From NCBI GenBank assembly GCA_024734495.1, contig JALMQS010000153.1:7031294-7095293 (forward strand): a stretch of DNA of 64,000 bases, read 5' to 3'. Below are positions 44,526 to 54,444 of the stretch, one piece after another. The notes beneath the pieces were generated by a model. That model saw only the letters and a list, made by a program, of their open reading frames with translations. It was not told where the DNA came from and made no database searches. The first letter of the stretch is position 1, and each line of letters begins with the position of its first letter. This stretch comes from Forficula auricularia (Eukaryota; Arthropoda; Insecta; Dermaptera; Forficulidae). The translations under genes and the position numbers were made by a program.

Positions 44526-44997
44526 GTGTAAACTGCTCACCTGATACATCACGTCTCAAGTTACCCTTATATTTGTTCGTGAACAGCTACAGAAAAGAGG
44601 CCATAGATATGACGACTTAAGGCATGTATGCCCTAATTCCTCTTGGCAGAGCCAGTAGTAAGTCACATTCAAATAACTAATATCTTGGATAGTTTTGTTG
44701 CCTTTTAAAGATCATCACAAATTTGTAAAAAATATCATACAAATTACTTATGATAATATAATTCCCTCTCCTCACATGGCACCATATATTTTAATAAATT
44801 TATTTCCCCTCCAAAAATACCGCAATACCTAAAAAGAAGGTTTTTAGATCTTTCAAAGAACCTATTTATTTCCCTGATTTACATATAAAAAAAAATCCAA
44901 GTAGCCAAAGGACAAAACAAAAGAAGAAATTACAGAAGCCCAAAAACCTCAATAAAAATTCAAAAAAATAATTAAATAAAATAATAATAATAAATAG

Positions 44998-45585
44998 GGT
45001 GGGGCATAAAGATCTACCACATTTTGAAGAGGTATAAAAAATGAAAAAATTCAACTAGAAAAAAACTGAATTTATTTTTCAAAAGAACATAAAATATTTT
45101 TATTTTTTTTTAAATGTGTTTGAACATTATATCAGACGAAAAAAGGGGTCTGTCAAAAATGAAAATTCTAGCCCTTTCGGGCAAACTGTGTATACAAAAT
45201 TTGGTTAGTTTTTGCATTTCTAGCCTTCTAGGGGTCCACAGAATATGTATAGAAAATTTGGTTGAGATTGGTCAAAAGGGCTAGAATTTTCATTTTTGAC
45301 CCTCCTCTCCATTTTGGGTGGTTAGTTTTTGCATTTCTAGCCTTCTGGGGGTCCACAGAATATGTATACAAAATTTGAATTTGGTTGAGTATGGTCGAAA
45401 GGACTAGAATTTTCATTTTGACCCCTCCCTCCCCCTTTTTTGTCTGATAATGTTTAAAACACATTTAAAAAAAATATATGTTCTTTTCAAAAATATATTC
45501 AGTTTTTTTTTGTTAAATTTTTTCATTTTTTTATACCTCTTCAAAATATGGTAGATCTTTATGACCCACCCTGTATAATAATTAT
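44998..45585. mobile_element. Inverted-repeat element with AGGGTGGGGCATAAAG ends
   Basis: Left GGGTGGGGCATAAAGATCTA, CCACATTTTGAAGAGGTATA; right complement ends TATGACCCACCCTGTATA. Arms about 150 bp. The interior has two to three G-run units (GGTCAAAAATGAAAATTCTAG) like those at 19.5-20 kb. No coding. Confidence 0.8.
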
Positions 45586-45589
45586 TTTA

Positions 45590-46215
45590 TGTAATGGAAA
45601 ATTATTATTATAAAAATAAAGAACAACGAAAAAAATTTAGTAAAAAAGAAGCAAACCACCAAGATTTGCAGAGAGCGTACCAAGTCTTGAAAAATTTTCC
45701 CCTTTTTCTCCTAATCATTTCTTTAATTTGTCAAGTTTTTATTTTGCTCGAGATCAATGATCTCGCTTATTTGTCTCTTGAATCGAAACTAACGTCAACT
45801 GAAATATCGAATTGCCGTGAAGAGAAACCAACTGTGAAATGAAAAAATGCTAATTTACTTGTTTTATGAATCCACTGTTGATTCAGGGATCACAATAACT
45901 GGCCGATTAAATAACCAACAGATGCTCTGAAATCCGCAACCGAATTGGCTGTTTAAAGAACGCCTTCAATGAGGGGTGGAGGAAATGACGAGCTGGCTGC
46001 TGATTGAAAACCGAGGGCTGAAACCGTCCGTCCCATGAGATGCCAGGGAACTTTGGGCAACCACCCCCTTTAGCTGGGGGTGTGTGTGTCTTGGGGATAC
46101 AAATGTCAACAACCAGGCCACGACTCAATTAAACTGTTGCAGCTCCATTATTTGTCCAGATAATAGGCAAATTGCGAGTCGCTTTCCGAACAAGTCACAC
46201 TGCGTTCGTTGCTTT
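45590..46215. other. Unannotated stretch
   Basis: 45.9-46.15 kb is GC-richer with a (GT)n-like GTGTGTGTGTC. The open frame 45594-45842 is judged accidental. Nothing else recognised. Confidence 0.4.
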
Positions 46216-46218
46216 CAA

Positions 46219-46967
46219 AAATAAAACCGACTTCAAAAAAATTAAATGCAACAAATAAAATAATAACTTAAAAATCAAATAAAATACACTAAAAGGCATA
46301 AAATAATTATCTTATTTAGTTACAATTAAACGACGAAATATTAACATGAAATCCCTTTTTGAAGTCGGTGCCAAACAAACTATATAAGCGAGCGTACTAA
46401 GTAATATTTGTCGAGTGCGATTCATAAAATGTATATGTTTGGCACCGACTTCAAAAAGGGATTTCAAGTCGGTTTTATTTTTTATAAAAATTATTATTAT
46501 TTTTCGCTTTTTTAGTGATGTTATTAATAGTGACTTAATTTAATAACTTGCATGCATCTCGTAAGAGAAAACGTCGGGGGAATGAATCAGAAAATGATAA
46601 TAAATTTCAATTCATAAATATAGAAATTCTCTCGAAACGTTTGCGGGTTTTAAATGAATGTTTTAAGATTTTATTTATTATAATTTCGATTATTTGGTCA
46701 AAAGAATTGGAGATTTACGTTATTTCGTCATTGATCAAATCTTCAGAACTTGACCAAATTAATATGGTACCACCCCTAACGTACCCTTTTTCCAATAAAG
46801 AAAGAATCCTTAAAATCGGTTCATAAACAAAGAAGTTATGCCTGAACAAACATATAAAAAAAGGTCCAATACCAATGAAAAAAAACGGGACCAATCGGAA
46901 ACTAGACTGAACCCAATGCAAAAAAAATCGAATAGAGAACCTCCTTCTTTTTTGAAGTCGGTTAAAA
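46219..46967. mobile_element. Large foldback element, copy IV
   Basis: The inner hairpin (GAAGTCGGTGCCAAAC at 46361 and GTTTGGCACCGACTTC at 46437) is present, but the right inner arm is collapsed by a deletion. The right outer arm ends TTTTTTGAAGTCGGTTAAAA. It keeps the long form of the right arm (46540-46720). Confidence 0.85.
46548..46826 (+). pseudogene. Small ORF in long form of foldback family
   Basis: A 92-codon frame starting MHASRKRKRRGNESEND, a basic N-terminus. The homologous block in copy II (minus, about 31700-31540) reads with the same residues (MHASRKRK, NESEND, KRLRVLNE) but two stops. The shared frame suggests that the full-length ancestor may have coded a small basic protein. 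The second half here runs into the conserved outer arm and is probably not coding. Function unknown. Confidence 0.3.
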
Positions 46968-47094
46968 ACTGAGGAAAATACTTTGACGAAAACTGAGTAA
47001 CTTTTTAGACCGAGAAAGAAATTGATATCTACAATTTCTCAAACTTGAGCTATCGTGGTTATCAGAATTCAGAAAGACAGAAAATAGCATAATA

Positions 47095-47165
47095 AAATAT
47101 TAGAGATCAAATTACTGATGGTAGTAGACTTTAAATTTCTAAGTAAATCATGAGAGGCTGTAATC
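47095..47165 (+). mobile_element. Fragment of the palindromic-SINE family
   Basis: TACTGATGGTAGTAGACTTT, AAATTTCTAAGTAAATCATG, AGAGGCTGTAATCTAC aligns with the SINE 3' part at 35870-35935. A shorter trace lies near 63160-63200. Confidence 0.5.
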
Positions 47166-47166
47166 T

Positions 47167-47235
47167 ACTACAGGGATTCTTAACAGGGGAGCCGCGGAAA
47201 TTATGTAAGGGGGCCGCGAAAATATTAGAATTTTT
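47167..47235 (+). mobile_element. hAT-like end
   Basis: CAGGGATTCTTAACAGGGGA, GCCGCGG is of hAT TIR type; no right end was identified. Confidence 0.35.
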
Positions 47236-47441
47236 TAAATCTTTACAAATAAAAAAAATATGTTAGTTTTTATAAGTGATAGGTACATATGTAAGTGACA
47301 GATGAATTTAATGACATCTCAATATTCTTAAATATTCAGAAAGAGAAACAAAGAGGTTGTCCTCTGCTTGATGCAAATAAACATTCACACATATATATAT
47401 ATCCAAATTATATATCTGATATATATCATTTATTTGTTTGA

Positions 47442-47476
47442 GACTATAGTTCCGAAGACTTGGTCTTCATCATCAG
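47442..47476 (-). ncRNA. Hammerhead motif, stem II complete
   Basis: Minus strand: CTGATGA (47476-47470), T, GAAGAC-CAA-GTCTTC (6-bp stem), GGAA in place of GAAA, CTATAG, TC. The A-to-G change in the core probably disables this copy. Confidence 0.6.
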
Positions 47477-47587
47477 TCTTTTTTTAATTTAGAATTTTAA
47501 CTGGCTCCCAGTTAAGTAAAGATCGAAAATTTTCAATATCCATAGGGTATTGACCCTATGAAAAATAATATTTATAATTAAAAAAGA

Positions 47588-47622
47588 CTGATGGTGAAGA
47601 CCAAGTCTTCGAAACTATAGTC
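47588..47622 (+). ncRNA. Hammerhead motif with short stem III
   Basis: CTGATGG, T, GAAGAC-CAA-GTCTTC, GAAA (47611-47614), CTATAG, TC. The core differs from consensus at one position (final A to G). The consensus of both copies is a complete hammerhead. Confidence 0.65.
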
Positions 47623-48167
47623 TCAAACAAATGAATAATATATATACAAATATATAATTTCGATATATAGGTATGTGTGTATGTTTATTTGCATCGAGCA
47701 GAGGAAACCTCTTTGTTTCTCTTTATGAATCAACAACTCTGCTAGTCTCGGCAAAACAAAAACTTTTCAATTAAATTCTTAAATATGGTTAAACTAAATG
47801 AAAACGTTGAGTGCATAGGTAAGTTTGACCCAAACAGACAGACAGACAAAATTAGAAGTTGAATAAAACCGTGTAAATATTTTTTATAAGTCTAGGTTTA
47901 TCATTTTTATACTATAGCAAATATACTTTCATTTGCAAATATACATATTTTTCAAGAAATATGTTATTACTGACAATCTGATAAAGCAACTAAATTTATC
48001 TATGCAAATGAAATTAACACAACATTGTTTCCATGCGAGATAAAATAGAGGCGATGAAAATGAAACTTCGTATATGGATTCGAAGAATAGAGTCGAATGT
48101 TTTCAAAATGTTTCCAAAATTTTCTCAAATGATTATAGATAATTGTGAGCTTGATAAAGCACATACA

Positions 48168-48404
48168 TATCTATATATATAAAATTAAGGTTTTGTCTGT
48201 ACATTGCTCCAAATCACCCCGAATTTTGGTTTCACACGTTTCAAGCAAAGTTATGAACGAAAACACCCTCAACAAAATTCCTGTATGTATGTTTCAGTGG
48301 TTTCCGCAAAAAGTTGATCACGATTCACGTAAAAACGGTTGAAGGGATTATTATGAAATTTCATATTTGTATCAGATGTCTTCTAACTTACGTTTATACC
48401 TATA
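48168..48404 (+). mobile_element. Helitron 5' fragment
   Basis: Begins TCTATATATATAAAATTAAG after A, colinear with the Helitron at 50097 for about 230 bp to CTATATAACGTTTTGATATT. There it is replaced by the hAT MITE. Confidence 0.75.
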
Positions 48405-48594
48405 TAACGTTTTGATATTTTTGACAAATAATTAAAATTGCATGGGTTTTGTAACTTTGAAATTGTATTTGTAATTACTTCATTTTTTTTTTTTGTATCA
48501 TACAACTTTTTCATTTTTTTATAATCGGGTGTGTCGCAAATGATTCCAGGTATCTTTAGTGTGCCGTCAACCAAAATAGATTGAGAAACACTGC
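48405..48594. mobile_element. hAT-like MITE, copy a (right part)
   Basis: Colinear with 49200-49375 (GACAAATAATTAAAATTGCA, GTGTGTCGCAAATGATTCCA, GTGTGCCGTCAACCAAAA). Right end GATTGAGAAACACTG is the complement of the left TIR at 49172. The left end is missing at the Helitron fragment. Confidence 0.65.
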
Positions 48595-48764
48595 TCTAGC
48601 TTTAAAAGTTCCTGTTCAAAAATGCAAAAAAAAATTATTGAGATTTTAATGCGAAGTCATAATATAGAAATAAATAAACCATTTATATTTAAGTTGATTA
48701 TTAATTAATAAGGCATATCTAGCGACCAGAGTCTTAGAAAAATTTTCTCTTTTTTTCTTAATTA

Positions 48765-49110
48765 ATAGATGTGCGGGGTTAGAATCCGATCGAGGAAAAT
48801 AACTAAAAAGGGTGTGGATAGAATTATCTGAAATCCAAGTCAAGACCTGTTCAGACTATTAAAGATGCAATTTTTAATTTTTATTATTCTAGGAATGGAC
48901 TTTTTCTCTTGGATCGAAATTATACTCGTTATAGAAAGAGCAAATATTTAATTGAACTTCAATAAAATTCAGACAATAATGTGAAAAAATAGTTGTTCTA
49001 ACTGGCAGAACGTACTTTGTCGTGAAAAAGTTTTACTTTTTTCTTCACTTTTATCATTCAATAGAAAAATTAAATTCATAAAAAGAAATCGTGTTAGAAA
49101 GTTTGTTCTG
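48765..49110. repeat. Dispersed repeat shared with 9.30-9.61 kb
   Basis: GTCAAGACCTGTTCAGA, TTTTTATTATTCTAGGAATG and GTGAAAAAGTTTTACTTTTT, same order as at 9.4-9.6 kb. Confidence 0.55.
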
Positions 49111-49171
49111 TAGCAAAACTTTTATATTTTCAATGCGGAGAACTGTTTAGAATTTGAGCCTCTCTAAGCCA

Positions 49172-49379
49172 GTGTTTCTCAATCTGTGTGCCGCGAGCGT
49201 TTTTGACAAACAATTAAAATTGCATTGGTTTTGTAATTTTGAAATAGTATTTGTAATTGCTTCATTTTTTTTTGTTGTTTCATACAAATTTTATATTTTT
49301 TTATATTCAGGTGTGCCGCAAATGATTCCAGATATTTTTAGTGTGCCGTCAACCAAAAAAGTTGATGTAACACTGTACT
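49172..49379. mobile_element. hAT-like MITE, copy b
   Basis: Left end CAGTGTTTCTCAATCTGTGT, GCCGCG; right end decayed, TTGATGTAACACTG. About 208 bp, non-coding. The 8-bp flanks do not match. Confidence 0.6.
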
Positions 49380-49639
49380 ATATCATTGGTTACCAACCTT
49401 TCACATACAGTACCATGCGCCAATTTTTCACATACGTGTTCAGATGCGCCACACAGCTCAAGCACTTTTTCTTATTATTACAGCAAGGTCAATGTTAAGA
49501 AATTTGGACAAGGGTAGGATTTGCTTTGCATAGGAGAGTAAAAAAAATTACTGATGAAGTGAATCTAGGCTGGACACCCTGCACTAGATCCAGGCTGAAA
49601 TCGATAATTTTAATTGTAGGTGGGAAATAGTTATGTTCA

Positions 49640-49712
49640 CCCCATCGTAAATCGAACCCGAGTGTCAAAGTAGCAATCTGGACCAATTGTGTATCCAGTG
49701 AAAGGTGAAACT
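49640..49712 (-). mobile_element. Head of an interrupted SINE
   Basis: Minus strand: GGTCCAGATTGCTAC, ACTCGGGTTCGATTTACGAT matches the tRNA-like head at 36406-36445. The body continues after the LINE fragment (50018-50096) and again after the Helitrons (51389-51480). Confidence 0.7.
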
Positions 49713-50017
49713 CTTTTTTTTATGAAATCGAATGCAAGAAAGGGCACCAGTAAAGATGCAGCCCCATGGATCTCGAAAGACCCTTGCATTACCGAAGAGA
49801 AGGGAAAGTTGATGAAGTGAGAGGGTGGAGCCGTAGGTGTTTGTGTACCCGGGTTTTGAAGGTTTAAAGATTATAAGTGGTGGGAAAGATGGAGACTGGG
49901 AGAGAGTTCCAGTTCCTTGAAGTCATGGGGACAAACGTATTGGCAAATGAAGTGGTCCGGCACTTTTCGAATTTGACCGCGAAAAGAGTGTTGGGAGTCG
50001 GTGAAACGCGTGCTACG
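49713..50017 (-). mobile_element. LINE 3' fragment 1
   Basis: Poly(T) then the complement of the LINE end (TGCATTCGATT..), extending to the CGTAGCACGC block at 61190. Retains codons for the C-terminal RNWNSLP region with frame damage. Inserted in a SINE. Confidence 0.9.
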
Positions 50018-50096
50018 CTCTCTGGCATATGTATTGCATTCTAAATATTTCACTCAAAGATTTAAACTTTAATTCTAAAATTTCGAGGTCTAGATA
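50018..50096 (-). mobile_element. Interrupted SINE, middle piece
   Basis: CTCTGGCATATG, AATATTTCACTCAAAGATTT, TAATTCTAAAATTTCG matches CTCTGACATATAC, AATATTTTACTCAAAGATTG, AATTTGTAAAATTTCG at 35672-35735. Confidence 0.75.
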
Positions 50097-50612
50097 TCTA
50101 TATATATAAAATTAAGGTTTTGTCTGTACATTGCTCCAAATCACGCCAAATTTTGGTTGCACACGTTTCAAGCAAAGTTATGAACGAAAACACCCTCAAA
50201 AAATTGCTGTATGTCACGATTCACGTCAAAACGGCTGAAGAGATTATTATGACATTTCATATTTGTATGATGTCTTCTAACTTACGTTTTTAGCTATATA
50301 ACGTTTTGATATTTTGACTCCAAAAGGGGGTTTGGGGGGGCGTACGAATGAAAATTATTATATACCTCCTAAACTATTAACTTGCAGTGGTTATTGTGAG
50401 GTTGGGGGTCCGAGGTAGGTGGGGGGCGGGATGGAGTGTTGGGGTGGCGATGTGGGGCACGGGTACATGGTGCGGGGGGTAGGGGGTGCTGGGTGGGTTT
50501 CGGGGGTGTGGAGGGTGGGAGTGGAATGTGAGAGTGGGGTTCGTGAGTTGGGGTCCAGGGGGCGTAACCTCTGGATAGCAAGAGGGCCGCCGAAGGCGGG
50601 TCTTGCAGCTAG
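50097..50612 (+). mobile_element. Helitron with G-rich 3' half
   Basis: A, then TCTATATATATAAAATTAAG at the 5' end; 3' hairpin GCCGCC-GAAG-GCGGGT, TCTTGCAGCTAG, then T. 516 bp. 50395-50560 is very G-rich on the plus strand (G-runs spaced by T/A). Non-coding; the antisense Pro-rich frame is a product of the composition. Confidence 0.9.
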
Positions 50613-50770
50613 TATAATATACTATTAGAATAAATGAAAATTTATTAAAAAGTAAAACTTTATTTTCTTAAAAAATCTTAAAATGAGAGTTAAGGGGGAG
50701 GGACCCTTTGTATCACTTCACCATTTTTGGAAGTGTTCACAAATTAAATTTTTAGAGAGATATATAAGCA
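50613..50770 (+). repeat. Dispersed repeat shared with 38.95-39.2 kb
   Basis: TTAGAATAAATGAAAATTTA, CTTTATTTTCTTAAAAAATC, GGAGGGACCCTTTGTATCAC, CACCATTTTTGGAAG. Confidence 0.7.
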
Positions 50771-50929
50771 TAGCTAAAATACTAACAGACGCACTAACGA
50801 TTATATAAAAGATATATAAAATATGTTTATATTGGATAGCTTTAAAATAAAACTCTGTAAAGTAATTGAAATTTAAAAACTATTCATTTACGTACGAAAC
50901 TTATTTTGCTATTGTGTGTGAATTGCTCT

Positions 50930-51388
50930 TGGAGCAAACTCAACCAAATTTTGTATACATAATCGGTGGGTCACTAGAAGGCTAGAAATGCAAAAACTGG
51001 ATGCGGTGGGTGGGTGCGGGAGTGAGGTGGGGGTGGGTTATGGCATGGGGTGCGCGGGGTGGAATGAGGGAGTAAGGCGGAGTAGGGGGTCCAGCGGGGG
51101 GTCCAGGGCGCGGGGGTGGAGGGCTTGTGGGTGCGGGATGGTGGTGCAGGGTTGGTGGAGTGGGGGTTTCAGGTGAGGGTCCAGTGGCTTAGGGGGGTGG
51201 GGTGCAGGATGGAGTGTTAGGGTGGTGGTGTGGGGGCTGGGGTTGGGCACGGGTGCATGGTGCGTTGTGGTTTTCGGGGGGTGTGATGGGTGGGAGTGGA
51301 GTGTGAGGGTGGAGTTCGTGGGTTGGGCGTCCAGAGGGTGTGCCCCCTGGCTAGCAAGAGCCGCCGAAGCCAGGCCTTGCAGCTAGTT
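50930..51388 (+). mobile_element. Helitron 3' part with G-rich core
   Basis: Ends GCCGCCGAAGCCAGGCCTTG, CAGCTAG then T (51388). 50985-51345 is G-rich. The left flank (GAGCAAACTCAACCAAATTTTG at 50932) comes from the tandem-repeat TIR family. The 5' TC end was not located. Confidence 0.75.
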
Positions 51389-51480
51389 GTAAATAAGAAC
51401 ATATAAACATGCCATATTTAATAGCTTAAATAAAGATGGGCAATGAACCCTAGTTCCAAAAAAGGCAATCTGGTATAATG
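51389..51480 (-). mobile_element. Interrupted SINE, last piece
   Basis: AACATATAAACATGCCATAT, AATAGCTTAAATAAAGATGG matches AACATATAGCCATGCCATAT, AATTTAAATAAAGGTGG at 35749-35788. Confidence 0.7.
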
Positions 51481-51555
51481 GCTGTCCTTAGAAGTGAGCA
51501 CATCTAACAGCTATATGTCGGTAAATTTGAGTAAATTATGCAGTTTAAATTTCAT

Positions 51556-51713
51556 CGAGGGGTGAACCGGGATTGGAATTAGGTGTACACATTTTTGGAA
51601 TTATGTGAAATTATTTTGGAATTCATTAGATAATGCCCTTTCATCTATTGTCTTTACTTGGAAATGAAAGTGGAAGTAGGTGTGCACGATATTAGGTCGC
51701 GGTTCACCCCTCG
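51556..51713. mobile_element. hAT-type MITE, copy 8
   Basis: Ends CGAGGGGTGAACCGGGATT and GTCGCGGTTCACCCCTCG; 8-bp flanks AATTTCAT and AATTTTAT, one difference. Confidence 0.9.
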
Positions 51714-51765
51714 AATTTTATATTCATTTGGCAATAGTCATTCCAAAACTCTTCAATTTTTACTT

Positions 51766-52380
51766 TACCATACAGGGTATGGTCAAGTATTGTAATCGTG
51801 CATGAAAAAAGTGGTTTTTTGCTTCGTTTTTTGGAAATATCTCAAAAACGGCTGAAACTATGTTGGTTAAAGAAATTGGGCGAAACCATGGCTATTCGCT
51901 CTATAAAAAAGCCCTAATAAATCAACATCGAAAAAATTATATTTTTTGAGATAATAACTGTTTTGTCAAAATGTCTGTAAGTCTGTTAGTCTGTGCGTTA
52001 CCAAATTTTTTTGGACGAGCTAGCTCAAAAACTAGTCTGAATATCAAAATGAAATTTTACATGTAGTTTTGGTGCATTGGGATTAAGAGCTGATTAGATT
52101 TTGGTGAATATCGACCCAATATTAAAGGAGGGGGGGGTTAAAAATTAAAATTATACTATTTTCAAACTAAAAAAACAAGAAAAATGAAATATACTATAAA
52201 ATGAACCTATAATATCGAAAAGACTTTTTTTTCTGGGGCCAAAATTAGGGGGAGGGGGTGTCAAAAATAAAAATCTAGGCCATTTGAGCAAACTCAACCA
52301 AATTTTTTATACCTAATCAGTGGGCCCCAGAAGACTAAAAATGCAAAAACTAACCGCCCAAAATGGGAAAATCTAGTTTA
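51766..52380 (+). mobile_element. TIR/tandem-repeat element, copy 2 (3' truncated)
   Basis: Starts TTTTTACTTTACCATACAGG and follows 19137 closely (ATTGTAATCGTGCATGAAAA, CAAAAACGGCTGAAACTAT). It carries only one to two tandem units and stops near 52375 before the right TIR. Confidence 0.8.
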
Positions 52381-53807
52381 TTTTGTATTAATATTAATAT
52401 TTCAATTTCATTTACTCGTGTACATTTCCAATAAGCAGAGAAAACTATATCGTATATAAAATATTTATTAAAGGGAATTTTTACTTTATCCAATGCGAAG
52501 CATGGGAGAAAGTATTGCAATCGGTCGCGCGGCAAGCGCGACTTCAACGGGCCCTCAGGTAAAGACTACGGAACCCATGGACTCAATTAAGGTCACAAAT
52601 TGAAGTATTCAATGAGATTGAATTTTAGCAGGTGGCGGTTTTGCCAAAAGTTACCTGGAATCTCGTCGAGAGGCCAAAAAGTGCCATTTTTTGGAAGTGC
52701 GTGCGGGCGGATGGATGGATGGATGGATGTTATCGTTTTTTTCGTCCACGATTTTTTCCACACCTTTGCACCGATTGAAATGAAATTGAAAACCTACCAT
52801 CATTTTAACAAAATGAAGCGCTGTTTAGTTTTTGGTACATATCGGCCCACAAACATTAGTATTATACAACATTATTTATTTCAGTACTTTTTTAGTTTTT
52901 TCTAAATATCTTTAAAATGACTTAACCAATTTTGATGAAATTTAATATCCTAATTAAGTACCTTGGGGCCGACAAAAAAGGTTAAATAAAGTTTTTAGTA
53001 AAATTATATTTTAAAGTACTTTACTCTAAAATAAGATTTTTAAATTCTTTAAAATTTATTCATTTTATCTGTTTAATATAGGACTCATTTAACCTAACTA
53101 AGTAAGAGTGGATAGGCTTTTCTCTGTGAAATGCTAAAAATTTGGGAGGAAAGTTTATAAGTAACCATAGCAACTGCGTTCTTTTCTTATCCGTTACATT
53201 TATAGAGGAATCGACTTAAAACCAAAAATAGCGATTGATTCTCATCTAGTACTTGAGGAATAACCATTCTATATTGGATTTTTGACGTTTCGGTTTTTAT
53301 TGGTAACCATTGCTGAAGACATAGAGGAATCGACTTAAAACCAAAAATAGCGATTGATTCTCATCTAGTACTTGAGGAATAACCATTCTATATTGGAATT
53401 TTGACGTTTCGGTTTTTATTGGTAACCATTGCTGAAGACATAGAGGAATCGAGTTAAAATCAAAAATATTGATTGATTCTCATCTAGTACTTGAGGAATA
53501 ACCATTCTATATTGGAATTTTGACGTTTCGGTTTTTATTGGTAACCATTGCTGAAGACATAGAGGAATCGATTTAAAATCAAAAACAGCTATTGATTCTC
53601 ATCTAGTACTTGAGGAATAACTATTCTATATTGAATTTTTGACGTTTCGGTTTTTATTGGTAACCATTGCTGAAGACATGGAGGAATCGACTTAAAATCA
53701 AAAATAGCAATCGATTCTCATATAATACTCGAGGAATAACAATTTTACATTAGATTTTTGACGCTTCGATTATTATTGGTAACCATTGCTGAAGACATGG
53801 AGGAATC

Positions 53808-54130
53808 TTTTTTTTTTTTTTAATGCAATCGAATGCAAGAAGGGGTGCACCAGTAAAGATGTAGCCCCTATGGATCTCGAAAGACCCTTGCATTACCGAA
53901 GAGAAGGGAAAGTTGACTAAGTGAGAGGGTGTAGACGTAGGTGTCTATGCACCCTGGTTTTGAAGGTTTGAAGATCATAGGTGCTGGGAAAGATAGAGGC
54001 TGGGAGAGAGTTCCAGTTCCTTGAAGTCATGGGGATATATGAATTCGCGAATGAAGTGGTCCGGCACTTTTCTAATTTGACCGCGAAAGAGTGTTGGGAG
54101 TCGGCAAAACGTGTGCTGCGTGCAAAGCAT
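53808..54130 (-). mobile_element. LINE 3' fragment 2
   Basis: T15, then complement of the LINE end up to the ATGCTTTGCACGCAGC block. Inserted in satellite unit 6 between GGAATC and GGCTTAAAATC. Target duplication short or unclear (ATC). Confidence 0.9.
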
Positions 54131-54271
54131 CGGCTTAAAATCAAAAATAACGATCGATTCTTATCTAATTCTAGAGGAATAACTTTTTATAATATTATTA
54201 TATAATATTTTTGATGTTTTGACTATTAATGGCAACCTCTACTGAAAACGTGGAAGAATCGACTTAAAATC

Positions 54272-54405
54272 TACATCGTTCTACACCCTCTCACTTAATC
54301 AACTTTCCCTTCTCTTCGGTAATGCAAGGGTCTTTCGAGATCCATAGGGGCTGCATCTTTACTGGTACACCGCTTCTTGCATTCGATTGCATTGAAAAAA
54401 AAAAA
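54272..54405 (+). mobile_element. LINE 3' fragment 3 with duplication
   Basis: 134 bp ending TGCATTCGATTGCATTG plus poly(A). AAAATC flanks both sides (54266-54271 and 54406-54411). The opposite satellite arm near 54480-54495 keeps the uninterrupted sequence TTTTGATTTTAAGTCG. Confidence 0.9.
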
Positions 54406-54444
54406 AAAATCAAAAAGACTAAATTTTTTTATGGCAAACAACTC

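Larger units (their letters stand above)
47335..47760. mobile_element. Foldback with two opposed hammerheads
   Basis: Left arm AAAGAGAAACAAAGAGGTTG, TCCTCTGCTTGATGCAAATA; right arm its complement at 47680-47740, followed by GAATCAACAACTCTGCTAGT. Ribozyme cores face each other at 47442-47476 (minus) and 47588-47622 (plus). A loop of about 110 bp contains GGGTATTGACCCTATG. Family members lie at 15.5-16.8 kb, 33.57 kb and 37.56 kb. Confidence 0.75.
53204..54430 (+). repeat. 119-bp satellite, direct array (left arm)
   Basis: Unit AGAGGAATCGACTTAAAAYC, then ATCTAGTACTTGAGGAATAA, GACGTTTCGGTTTTTATTGG, TAACCATTGCTGAAGACAT. Unit starts at 53204, 53323, 53442, 53561, 53680 and 53799 are each exactly 119 bp apart. 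The array then continues, more diverged, after the LINE fragment at 53808-54130. Confidence 0.95.

Noticed and set aside
45594..45842. 82-codon membrane-like protein
   Set aside because: Lys-rich start and a hydrophobic run, but the sequence partly matches A+T-rich dispersed-repeat material and has no conserved frame elsewhere.
50369..51402. Pro-rich antisense proteins (also 57419-57743)
   Set aside because: They are translations of G-rich Helitron cores; frames do not agree among copies.
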